Shown here piece by piece: positions 1 to 6,748 of a DNA stretch of 15,960 bases (positions within the stretch are counted from its first letter, which is position 1; every line of letters begins with the position of its first letter). The notes beneath the pieces are model-generated. The model saw nothing but the letters and a program-made list of their open reading frames with translations. It searched no databases and was not told the DNA's origin. The position numbers and the translations under genes were made by a program. This stretch comes from an uncultured Desulfobacteraceae bacterium (lineage in GTDB: Bacteria; Desulfobacterota; Desulfobacteria; Desulfobacterales; UBA2174), in assembly GCA_937982505.1 (NCBI GenBank), contig CALJLV010000186.1, forward strand, positions 1 through 15,960, written 5' to 3'.

Positions 1-45
1 CCCCCGAGACCTACCCTCTTTCCCTACACGACGCTCTTCCGATCT
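1..45 (+). other. Illumina P5/TruSeq universal adapter left on the contig end
   Basis: Aligned by eye, these bases match the last 45 nt of the Illumina P5 universal adapter, with mismatches only at positions 3, 10 and 15 (42 of 45). The core TCTTTCCCTACACGACGCTC and the terminal TTCCGATCT (37-45) are intact. The adapter points rightward, so the insert begins at 46. It is a library artefact, not organism DNA. It creates a false stop codon for the gene on the minus strand. Seen directly; the identity of the adapter is established knowledge. Confidence 0.97.
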
Positions 46-931
46 AGTTGGTCCGCACCGCCTGTCCCAGGCAGGCGGAAATGGCCGGCAGGGTCCTGAT
101 CCGGTCCCGGCAGTGGAACAGCAGTTCCAGCGTCCCCAGGACCCCGGCCGCCAGCACCACGGTGCGGGCGCTCAAGGACCGCAGGCCACGGCCGGGCTGC
201 AATGGGTCCTGGCAGGCCAGGGTGTATCCGCCCTGGGAGCGCGGCACGATGGCCGTCACCTTGTGCCGGGGAAAAATCTCGGCGCCCTGCCGCTGGGCCA
301 GCCAGAGGTAATTCTTGTCGAGACTGTTCTTGGCGTTGTGGGCGCAGCCGCCAAGACAACTGCCGCAACGCCGGCAGCCCTGGCGCAGCGGCCCCTGACC
401 GCCGAAAAAGGGGTCGGCCACCGGCACCCCCGGGTGACCGAAGAAAATGCCGTTGAAGGTCGCACCGAAACTCTGACCGGCGCCCATTTCCCGAGCGGTC
501 CGCTGCAACCAGCGATCCTGCTTGTCGCAGGTAGGATTGCGCACCCGCCCAAGCATCTTTTCGGCCGCCTGAAAGTGGGGCTCCAGTTCCTGCGCCCAGT
601 CGACGCCCAATCGCTGCATACCCGGCTGGCGATAGAAACCGGCGCGCGGGCGCAGAAGCACAGCGGCATAGACGATGCTTCCGCCGCCCACGGCCGCGCC
701 GCCCACCACCACCAGATGCCGAAACAGGCGTTCGTAAAAATAGCCTTCCCAGCCGAGCCGCGGCACCCACAGGAAACGGCGCAGATCCGCGGCGGCCGCA
801 TGGACATCGGCGGGCGACACCCAGCGTCCCTGTTCGAGCACCGCCACGCGATAGCCTTTGTGGGCCAGGCGCAGGGCCGCCACGCTGCCGCCGAACCCGC
901 TGCCCACCACCGCCACGTCGTAGTCCGCCAT
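46..931 (-). CDS. GMC-family FAD oxidoreductase, cholesterol-oxidase-like, partial (C-terminal half missing)
   Basis: This is the N-terminal part (295 codons) of a flavoprotein oxidoreductase of the glucose-methanol-choline type. A Rossmann FAD-binding motif GSGFGG lies at residues 10-15, followed by a GGxxVGGGS-like stretch near 77-85. A cysteine cluster C196-x2-C199-x2-C202-x3-C206 runs into AHNAKNSLDKNYL, a signature I associate with the cholesterol-oxidase-like subfamily. The start at 931 is preferred over one 14 codons upstream because GGGAGGA sits 5-10 nt before it and the Rossmann strand begins immediately. The reading frame ends at VRTN followed by an apparent TAG, but two bases of that stop are adapter. 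Family members usually continue VRTNSE for some 200 more residues, so the gene is truncated by the contig end. It lies downstream of and co-oriented with the purH genes across a 165-bp gap. Substrate unknown. Confidence 0.85.
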
Positions 932-1019
932 GCCTTCCTCCCGCGCCCCGCCAACCACGCGCCCCGTATCCATCCATACCGCAACAGCATCAACCGGCGG
1001 TCGGGCTCATATCGCTCTC

Positions 1020-1100
1020 AACGATTCCAACGCTCCCAACGCTCCCAACGCTCCCAACGATCCCAACGATCCCAACGCTCGAAACGCTTTAAACGCTCAA
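1020..1100. repeat. Nine tandem copies of a 9-bp unit (AACGCTCCC consensus)
   Basis: Nine consecutive 9-bp units all begin AACG. In order they are AACGATTCC, three AACGCTCCC, two AACGATCCC, AACGCTCGA, AACGCTTTA and AACGCTCAA. Central units are identical and the outer ones degenerate. The last unit contains the stop codon of the AICAR transformylase gene (1097-1099). The array lies in the intergenic gap before the GMC oxidoreductase gene and has no spacers, so it is not a CRISPR. Because the period is a multiple of three, it keeps all frames open, which creates spurious repeat-protein reading frames. Function unknown. Confidence 0.95.
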
Positions 1101-2347
1101 TGCTTGAAGCAGCGCTGTCCGGTAAAGACCATGGTGGCCCCGGCCTGGTTGCAGGCCTCGATGACCTGGTGGTCATTGATGGCCCCGCCCGGCTGGATCA
1201 CCGCCGTGATCCCCTCGCGCAGCCCCACGTCCACCCCGTCGCGAAACGGGAAAAAGGCGTCGCTGACCATGGCCGCACCGATCAGCCCGCCCTTTTCCGC
1301 GGCGACCCGGGCGTCAATCGCGGCGCGGCGGTCCAGGTCGGCCAGCTCGTTGTAAGAAACCTGGAAAGCCTCGAAGCAATAGCGGTCCGCCAGCTTGCGG
1401 TAGGCCTTGTCCCGGGCGATTTCCGCCACGCCGACCCGGTCCTGCTCGCCGGTGCCGATCCCCACGGTGACATTGTCTTTGACGTAGATCACGGAATTGG
1501 AGGTCACCCCGGATTCCACCAGCCACCCGAAGAGCAGATCCTCCATCTCGGCGTCGGTGGGCCGGCGCTGGATCTGGTAGGTCCGGCCCTGATGCATGCC
1601 GCGGGCCAGGGTCAGATCCGCCGCCGTGCGGGCCTGGGGGACGAAGGACCACTGGACGATGATCCCGCCGTCGACGAGGCTCTTGAAATCCACGCAGCGC
1701 TGGCCGACGAACCGCTGCAAGCGGGTGATGTGGCCGATGCGCACCACGCGCAGGTTCCTGCGCCGCGCCAGCACCGCCAGGGTCCCTTCCTCGAACTCGG
1801 GGGCCACCACCACCTCGGCGTACTGGGCGGCCACCGCTTCGGCCGTGGCCAGATCGAGGGAACGGTTAAGGGCGATGCAGCCGCCGAAGGCCGCCACCCG
1901 GTCGGCCATGTAGGCCCGCTGGTAGGCCGTTTCAAGCCGGTCGGCCCGGGCCACGCCGCAGGGGTTGTTGTGCTTGACGATCACCGCCGTGGGCCGGTCG
2001 CTAAAGTGGCGCAGAATGTTCAGCGCGTTGTCCGCGTCGGTGACGTTGGTCTTGCCCGGGTGCTTGCCCGACTGGAGCAGCTCCATGTCCGAGGCCAGGT
2101 ACTGGCCGGGCCGGATCGTCTCGGTTTCCCCGAGTACGAGGTTGCCGTTGACCAATCGGTACAGGGCCGCCTCCTGGCCGGGGTTTTCCCCGTAGCGCAG
2201 GCCCCGGTCCTGGCCGTCGATGCGCCAGGTGACCTTCTCGTAGAAGAGGGTCTGGCGGCGGTCGCCGTCCACGAAGCTGATCTCCATTTGCGGTGGAAAA
2301 TGGTCCGTGACGATGGTGCGATACATGTTTTTCAGGTCTTCGGCCAT
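1097..2347 (-). CDS. purH: Stand-alone AICAR transformylase (PurH C-terminal activity)
   Basis: The 416-residue cytoplasmic enzyme transfers a formyl group from 10-formyl-tetrahydrofolate to AICAR, giving FAICAR in de novo purine synthesis. Visible family features are RYGENPGQ at about 51-58, TNVTDADNALN, and IVKHNNPCGVA with the catalytic pair K125-H126. There is also a C-terminal IQPGG...TGQRCFKH like the end of bifunctional PurH. The start at 2347 is chosen over one at 2413 because AAAGGAG lies 8 nt upstream and because 2413 would overlap the preceding gene. The IMP cyclohydrolase activity is on the separate upstream gene, 58 nt away. The protein is longer than the transformylase half of a fused PurH, mainly through an N-terminal extension. 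Since the usual fused enzyme is split here, the symbol purH denotes only the transformylase part. Confidence 0.93.
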   Translation of the reverse strand: MAEDLKNMYRTIVTDHFPPQMEISFVDGDRRQTLFYEKVTWRIDGQDRGLRYGENPGQEAALYRLVNGNLVLGETETIRPGQYLASDMELLQSGKHPGKTNVTDADNALNILRHFSDRPTAVIVKHNNPCGVARADRLETAYQRAYMADRVAAFGGCIALNRSLDLATAEAVAAQYAEVVVAPEFEEGTLAVLARRRNLRVVRIGHITRLQRFVGQRCVDFKSLVDGGIIVQWSFVPQARTAADLTLARGMHQGRTYQIQRRPTDAEMEDLLFGWLVESGVTSNSVIYVKDNVTVGIGTGEQDRVGVAEIARDKAYRKLADRYCFEAFQVSYNELADLDRRAAIDARVAAEKGGLIGAAMVSDAFFPFRDGVDVGLREGITAVIQPGGAINDHQVIEACNQAGATMVFTGQRCFKH

Positions 2348-2373
2348 GATGGCGGCTCCTTTTGCCGTGGCGA
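2345..2373 (-). promoter_or_regulatory. Duplicated leader, copy 2, ahead of AICAR transformylase
   Basis: Read on the minus strand, the start region contains AAAGGAGCCGCCATCATG, identical to the start region of the upstream IMP cyclohydrolase gene. Similarity extends further upstream with one inserted base and two substitutions, 26 of 28 aligned positions in all. It includes a strong Shine-Dalgarno 8 nt before ATG. The identical stretch is longer than ribosome binding alone needs. Confidence 0.8.
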
Positions 2374-2405
2374 GCGCCCCTCGGTGGGCAATGGGTCGGC
2401 GGGAA

Positions 2406-3089
2406 TCAGTCATTGACGGGGTAGCAGGCGTCCACTTCCTCGATGGTGCGCGGTTCGAGGTAGGCGGCGATGGCCTGGTCGTAGCGCGCCGTGTGGGCGA
2501 AGGCCTTTTTGGCCAGGGCCAGCCGCAGCGCCAGGGAGGTGGCGCCCCCGTTGGCGCTCAACGCGTCCAGGAGCATCGGGTAATCGGCGGGGTCCACCAC
2601 CGAGGCGACCCGGATGAAGTTCTTGGCCGCCGCACGGATCATGCAGGGACCGCCGATGTCGATATGGCCCCGGGCCTGCTCCACGGTGGTGCCGACGGCG
2701 GCCACGGTCTGTTGGAACGGATAGAGGTTGACCACCGCCATGTCGATGGCCACCGCCCCGGTGCGCGCCAGGTCCGCCCGGTGGGCCGGGTTGTAGGTCT
2801 CGGTGAGCAGGCCCAGATAGATCTTGAAGTCCAGGGTCTTGACCAGCCCCCCCTGGGTCTCGGGTTGGCCGGTGTAATCGGAAACCTGGGTCAGAACACC
2901 ATCGGCCCGGGCGCCGAGGATTTGCCGAACCCGATCGAAGGTGCCGCCGGTGGAAAAGATCCGCAGGGCGGGGTTGATCTCCAGCAGGCGGGGGATGAAG
3001 GCCTCCAGGCCGGTCTTGTCCGAAACGCTCACCAGCAGATGGCGAACCGGAACATCGGCATCGATGCGGTCAACGACGTTGATGCTCAT
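2406..3089 (-). CDS. purH: Stand-alone IMP cyclohydrolase (PurH N-terminal, MGS-like domain)
   Basis: The 227-residue protein is the MGS-like cyclohydrolase domain of PurH, which closes the ring of FAICAR to make IMP. Visible motifs are SVSDKTGL (21-28), FSTGGT (45-50), TGQPE, VKTLD (83-87), NLYPF (121-125), IDIGGP (143-148) and RAAAKN (152-157). The positions corresponding to the known catalytic Lys, Tyr, Asp and Lys are retained as K84, Y123, D144 and K156. The usual KTLHPKIHGGIL stretch reads KTLDFKIYLGLL, a clear divergence from typical bifunctional PurH. The start at 3089 is supported by AAAGGAG 8 nt upstream and by the SINVVDRID N-terminus. The frame stays open 43 codons further upstream but has no ribosome site there. 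It is first in a minus-strand unit, with the transformylase gene 58 nt downstream. The symbol denotes only half of the usual enzyme. Confidence 0.92.
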   Translation of the reverse strand: MSINVVDRIDADVPVRHLLVSVSDKTGLEAFIPRLLEINPALRIFSTGGTFDRVRQILGARADGVLTQVSDYTGQPETQGGLVKTLDFKIYLGLLTETYNPAHRADLARTGAVAIDMAVVNLYPFQQTVAAVGTTVEQARGHIDIGGPCMIRAAAKNFIRVASVVDPADYPMLLDALSANGGATSLALRLALAKKAFAHTARYDQAIAAYLEPRTIEEVDACYPVND

Positions 3090-3114
3090 GATGGCGGCTC
3101 CTTTGACTTGGCGA
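3087..3114 (-). promoter_or_regulatory. Duplicated leader, copy 1, ahead of IMP cyclohydrolase
   Basis: This is the near-identical partner of the segment at 2345-2373. The last 18 nt through the ATG are identical, and the next ten upstream agree at eight positions after a one-base gap. It holds the AAAGGAG ribosome binding site that fixes the start at 3089. Confidence 0.8.
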
Positions 3115-3205
3115 AAAGGGCAGCGCCGGTCCAGCGGGCGCCGAAAAACTTCCGGGCCGGGGATAGCCCGGCGCGTCACGGTCCCGCCCGGCGCCGTATC
3201 CTGCC

Positions 3206-3234
3206 CTTGTATCCGCAAGATCCTGGGCCGTCAA
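3206..3234 (-). promoter_or_regulatory. Candidate sigma-70 promoter for the purH genes
   Basis: On the minus strand, TTGACG (3234-3229) and TACAAG (3211-3206) are separated by 17 bp: five of six and four of six consensus matches. Transcription would begin near 3199, leaving a leader of about 110 nt before the IMP cyclohydrolase start. That leader contains a 6-bp GC stem (CCGGGC at 3152-3157 with GCCCGG at 3166-3171) with no T-run after it. Its -35 lies 13 bp from an oppositely directed TTGACA, giving a back-to-back layout. Confidence 0.4.
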
Positions 3235-3247
3235 GGCGCCACGCCGA

Positions 3248-3276
3248 TTGACAAACCCGGGCGCATGGCCCAATTT
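3248..3276 (+). promoter_or_regulatory. Candidate divergent promoter for the HEAT/PilZ gene
   Basis: A perfect TTGACA (3248-3253) is followed after 17 bp by CAATTT (3271-3276), a poor -10 that matches only two of six positions. Transcription would start near 3283, about 60 nt before the preferred start codon. The perfect -35 in a very GC-rich region and its divergent arrangement with the purH promoter are the main support. Confidence 0.3.
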
Positions 3277-3291
3277 GATGCACGCGCTGGC

Positions 3292-3309
3292 CCGGCGTCG
3301 CGACGCCGG
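3292..3309. repeat. 18-bp perfect palindrome CCGGCGTCGCGACGCCGG
   Basis: The two 9-bp halves are exact reverse complements with no spacer. It lies just downstream of the candidate promoter and 34 nt before the preferred start of the HEAT/PilZ gene. That position fits an operator or a 5' leader hairpin. No U-run follows, so it is not a terminator. The surroundings are GC-rich, so chance short palindromes are expected, but 18 bp without mismatch is notable. Confidence 0.6.
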
Positions 3310-3342
3310 CCGGGCTTCACCGTCCAAATGCGAGCAGAACCG

Positions 3343-6048
3343 ATGCCGGAAAACCGCCTCCAGCCGACGGCCATTGACGCCCTGACGGTCATCAACACCG
3401 CGATGCGCGGCCTGCGATTGTACCCCGCCGGCAGCCCGATCATCACCAACGCGCTGCACAAGGCGAACCAGATCCTGGGCGTGCTGCTCTCCGGGGCCGA
3501 ACAACTGGTTTTTGCCGAGGCCGAAAAAGTCCTGATCGTCAACGACGAACCGTTGAATGAAAAAATCCTCCAGAAACCACCGGTCCGTGCCTTTCTGGAA
3601 ACCATGTTGGACTCGGGCCTGCGCACGATCTCGCTGTACCGCGGGATCACCCCTTACGAACTCCAGGTTTTTTTGGAGCTGCTGAGCCAAGGCGGCGAGA
3701 ACATCGCCTCTGCGGGAGGGATGGCGGCCCTGGTCAGGCGCCGGCACTTGCCCCATATCCGAATCGACGAAAAGCGCTTCGTGGCCCTGGACAAAGGCCA
3801 GCGCATCGCGCCGGCCCAGGTTCCGGAGACCGCGGAACCGGACTCGACAGCCTCCGGCCAAGGGCCGGCGCAGGGTCCGGAGGTGGCTTCCCGGGTGCTC
3901 TATTCGGGCCTTCAGCCCTTTGCGGATCTGGCCCAGGGCGGTCGCTCGGCCGAGACCCAGGTGATCTTCGACCAGCTGATCGAGGACCTGTCGGGACTGA
4001 ACGGGTCCGCGGTGGCCGCCGGCCCGCCGGAGGCACCGGCAGCCCTCGGCCTGGATGCCGAGAATCTGGCATCGCTCCTGGATCAAAGCTTTACGGCGGC
4101 GCCGGACAATACCTCGCCGGCCGTCGAGAGCCTCTTTGCCCATTTCAAGGCCGTCATCCAGACCCATCTTCGCAGCCGGCGCTACGCGGCCGCCGACCGG
4201 ATTCTGGAGGCCTTCGAAAACGCGGCCGGCCGCAGCGCCTGCCCAAGTGGATTGCGCAACCTGGTGCAGACCCTATTGGATGCCGTCGCCGAAGAATCCC
4301 TGCTGCACGGCCTGGTCCAGGGCCACCGGGAAGGCGATCCGGCCGACCCGCCGATCATCGGCCGGATCTTGCGCCGGCTGATGCCGGCATCCACCGATTT
4401 TCTGCTCCAGCGGCTGCGCGGCAGCCAGAGCCTCGGCGAACGCAGCCACCTGATGCGCCTGCTGCCGGAGTTTGGAGACGCCCTGCATCCGGCGCTCCTG
4501 CACCATATCGCCAACGGCGGGCCCTGGTACTACATGCGCAATCTGGCCGGATTACTGGGCAAGATCGCCCGCCCGGAAGATCTGCCGGTGCTGGAAAACC
4601 TCCTCGGTCATCCGGACCCTCGGGTCCAGCGTGAAGCGCTGGTGGGCCTCTACGCCATCGAGGACGAACGCCGCGGAGCGATCCTGCTGCGGTTTCTGCC
4701 TCAGGCCCACGACCCCCTCAAGCTCACTGTCGTCACCCTTCTGGGCGCCCTGGCCTACAAACCGGCCGCAGCGGCCCTGACGGCCCTGCTCGAGTCCTGG
4801 TGGCCGCGCTGCGCCAAATCGGGAGAGGGTCTGGCGGAAAAGACCTGCGCCGCCCTGGGGCGCATCGGCGATTCGGCGGCGGTGGCGACGCTGGAAAAGC
4901 TGATCGCCCCCCGGGGCATCTTCGCCCGGGGCCCCGGAGCGCGGGTTGAAGGCGCCGCCCGCAAGGCCTTGGCGCAGATCCGGGCGACGCCAAAGCCGGC
5001 CGCCGAGACGAACGCCGGAACGCCCCAGGCAGACGATCCGGCCACAGGTGAAGCCGACGTCGACGGCCTGGCGGCCGCCGGCGACAGCCAGGCGGCCATC
5101 GAGCGGCTCCTGGGGATGATCCAGACCGCGGCCGCCACCGGACGCTTCGCGGAGGCCGAACGGCTCCGGGAAAAGCTCTACGATATCGACGCCCTGGCCC
5201 TCGGTCCCATCATTCAAGCCGGTGAAATCATCGAAGCCGAAAAAAGCCGGGCCGTCGATCCTGACCATGTCAAGATTTTCGCGCCCCTGTATGGCCAGTT
5301 GACCGAAGCGCAGCGCAGTGCCCTCTACCACGCCATGACACCGCAACACTTTGCCTCGGGTGAAACCCTGGTGCACCAGGGCCGCATCAACGATCGGCTC
5401 TACTTCATCAACCGGGGATCGGTCAAAATCGTTCATCGCCGGGGATCCGGCGAAATGCTCCTCGACCGCCCGGGGGCGGGCAGTTTCGCGGGGGGAGAAA
5501 GCTTTTTCAAGGCGACGGTGGCCACCGCCGCCGTCCTGGCCCTGGAGCCGGTGGCGGCCACCTGCCTGACCCGCAGCGGGCTGGCGGGGCTTCTTTCCGA
5601 ACATCCCGGACTCAAGTCGCGGCTGCAGGACTACGTGGTGCGGCGTGACACCACCGCCGAACAGCTCCGGCGCCGGGCCATCGACCGCCGGCGCCATCCG
5701 CGCCATCCAATTCAGGGGCGCATCAAGGTGCAGATCCTGGACCGGCAGGGGTGCGCCGTCGGACGCCCCTTCCTCGGGACCTTATCGGAGTGTTCAATCG
5801 GCGGGACCTCGTTTAGCATTGGATCGTCAAGGCCCGAAACCGCCCGCATCCTGCTTGGCCGCCACCTCCAGCTCGACTTTGCCATTGCCCGGCCCGCAAG
5901 CCCGCGCAAGGTGTCGGCCCGGGGCACCGTCATCGCGGTCGACGACCTCATGGCCAGCGAATACTGCCTGCATGTCCGCTTCGATCAACACCTGGATTCG
6001 GCCGTCGCCGAGGACCTGGCCCGGACCGCCGTCCAACCGCCCCTTTAG
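3343..6048 (+). CDS. HEAT-repeat / cyclic-nucleotide-like / PilZ multidomain signalling protein
   Basis: This is a protein of about 901 residues with no signal peptide or clear membrane segment. Residues 1-150 form a helical domain (AIDALTVINTAMRGLRLYP onward) seen in other HEAT-repeat proteins of Desulfobacterota and Geobacter relatives. A Pro/Ala/Gln linker and further helices follow. HEAT-like repeats lie at about 373-546, a Crp-type cyclic-nucleotide-binding fold at 640-765 and a PilZ domain at 781-901. The nucleotide-binding cassette keeps G718-E719 but has alanine and threonine where a phosphate-binding arginine is expected. In the PilZ domain RRRHPR (782-787) supplies RxxxR, while the D/N-x-S-x-x-G motif reads ECSIGG (816-821). 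PilZ domains typically bind cyclic di-GMP; whether this one does is inference. The start is uncertain: no good ribosome site precedes ATG 3343, 3328 or 3265. It is divergent from purH and converges on the HD gene 22 bp away. Confidence 0.85.
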   Translation: MPENRLQPTAIDALTVINTAMRGLRLYPAGSPIITNALHKANQILGVLLSGAEQLVFAEAEKVLIVNDEPLNEKILQKPPVRAFLETMLDSGLRTISLYRGITPYELQVFLELLSQGGENIASAGGMAALVRRRHLPHIRIDEKRFVALDKGQRIAPAQVPETAEPDSTASGQGPAQGPEVASRVLYSGLQPFADLAQGGRSAETQVIFDQLIEDLSGLNGSAVAAGPPEAPAALGLDAENLASLLDQSFTAAPDNTSPAVESLFAHFKAVIQTHLRSRRYAAADRILEAFENAAGRSACPSGLRNLVQTLLDAVAEESLLHGLVQGHREGDPADPPIIGRILRRLMPASTDFLLQRLRGSQSLGERSHLMRLLPEFGDALHPALLHHIANGGPWYYMRNLAGLLGKIARPEDLPVLENLLGHPDPRVQREALVGLYAIEDERRGAILLRFLPQAHDPLKLTVVTLLGALAYKPAAAALTALLESWWPRCAKSGEGLAEKTCAALGRIGDSAAVATLEKLIAPRGIFARGPGARVEGAARKALAQIRATPKPAAETNAGTPQADDPATGEADVDGLAAAGDSQAAIERLLGMIQTAAATGRFAEAERLREKLYDIDALALGPIIQAGEIIEAEKSRAVDPDHVKIFAPLYGQLTEAQRSALYHAMTPQHFASGETLVHQGRINDRLYFINRGSVKIVHRRGSGEMLLDRPGAGSFAGGESFFKATVATAAVLALEPVAATCLTRSGLAGLLSEHPGLKSRLQDYVVRRDTTAEQLRRRAIDRRRHPRHPIQGRIKVQILDRQGCAVGRPFLGTLSECSIGGTSFSIGSSRPETARILLGRHLQLDFAIARPASPRKVSARGTVIAVDDLMASEYCLHVRFDQHLDSAVAEDLARTAVQPPL

Positions 6049-6070
6049 GCCAAGAGCCTCCCCGCAGGGC

Positions 6071-6748
6071 TCAAAACCCTTCGATCTCCTGGAGAAAACG
6101 TTCGAAGAAACCGGCCATGAATTCGTGGCGCACCGCGGCCAGACGGCGGCCCGTGGCCGTAAGCATACATTGGTGAACGAAGCGCAGCTTGACCATGTAC
6201 TCGCGGTACCCGGTATCCTCAGGACCGTAGGGCCGGCTCTGGTCCGGCGGCACCCCGGGGCAGTGGAGCCGTGCGCCCAGTTCACCGGCGAACAAGAAAG
6301 CCCGGGCCACGCCCACCGCGCCGATGGCATCCAGCTTGTCGGCATCGAAAAGGATGCGCGCCTCCAGGGTGGCCGGGGCAGGTGCGGCGCGATAGCGGTG
6401 GCTGCGGATGCAATGGACCACATTGCCGCGGCGTTCGGGGCTCAGGGGCAGAGGACCGAGCAGCCGGGCGGCCATGCGGGCCCCCTGGGCCGCGTGGCAC
6501 AAGGTCCCGCCGCCCTCGTCCTGGCGGCGGCGGCCGATGTCGTGCAGATAGGCGGCAATGCGCAGCACCGTCATGTCGGCCCCTTCGATGGGCCCCATGC
6601 GCTCGCAGAGCCCCACCACCCGCAGGGTGTGATCCCAGCCGTGGCTGCCGCGGGCGGCGTCGAGGATGCGCCGGGCCACCCGGCGCATCCGCGCAACGGC
6701 ATCCTGCTCCGCCGCCGAAACGCATCCGGAATCGTCGACAGCGCTCAT
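6071..6748 (-). CDS. HD-domain phosphohydrolase, function unknown
   Basis: The 225-residue soluble protein is of the HD superfamily of metal-dependent phosphohydrolases. The metal-ligand pattern is visible as H40 (HGWDH), H69-D70 (YLHDIGRR), H112 and H117 (HCIRSH) and D135/D137 (LFDADKLDAIG). The DADKLDAIG ending is shared with small stand-alone HD phosphohydrolases of the COG1418 kind, whose substrates are mostly undefined. There is no GYP motif, so it is not an HD-GYP cyclic-di-GMP phosphodiesterase. The start at 6748 is fixed by an ATGA overlap with the stop of the upstream flavin-binding gene, implying translational coupling. Its end faces the end of the HEAT/PilZ gene with 22 bp between them. 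A nucleotide or phosphomonoester substrate is possible but not shown. Confidence 0.87.
   Translation of the reverse strand: MSAVDDSGCVSAAEQDAVARMRRVARRILDAARGSHGWDHTLRVVGLCERMGPIEGADMTVLRIAAYLHDIGRRRQDEGGGTLCHAAQGARMAARLLGPLPLSPERRGNVVHCIRSHRYRAAPAPATLEARILFDADKLDAIGAVGVARAFLFAGELGARLHCPGVPPDQSRPYGPEDTGYREYMVKLRFVHQCMLTATGRRLAAVRHEFMAGFFERFLQEIEGF

Noticed and set aside
1020..1100. CRISPR array
   Set aside because: The repeats are contiguous 9-mers with no spacers and no cas genes are nearby.
113..2416. A 767-codon plus-strand open frame with QRS repeats, antisense to the purine gene and the GMC gene
   Set aside because: It is antisense to two clearly recognised genes, has no family resemblance, and its repeats are just the 9-bp array read in one frame. 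Long antisense frames are expected at this GC content.
3090..3199. Possible ZTP (pfl) riboswitch in the purH leader
   Set aside because: Such riboswitches often precede purH, and the minus strand has a GTGAC and a CCCGCTGG fragment. The pairing partner that would close the first stem and the CCACCGGG block are missing.
3265..3342. An upstream start at ATG 3265 for the HEAT/PilZ protein
   Set aside because: It would fall on the candidate -10 region and add a low-complexity Arg/Pro/Ala stretch encoded by the palindrome. There is no ribosome site, and family similarity begins after 3343. It cannot be fully excluded.
6049..6075. Terminator between the convergent HEAT/PilZ and HD genes (GAGCC...GGCTC)
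   Set aside because: The stem is only 5 bp with a 9-nt loop, no T-run follows on either strand, and it overlaps the HD stop codon.
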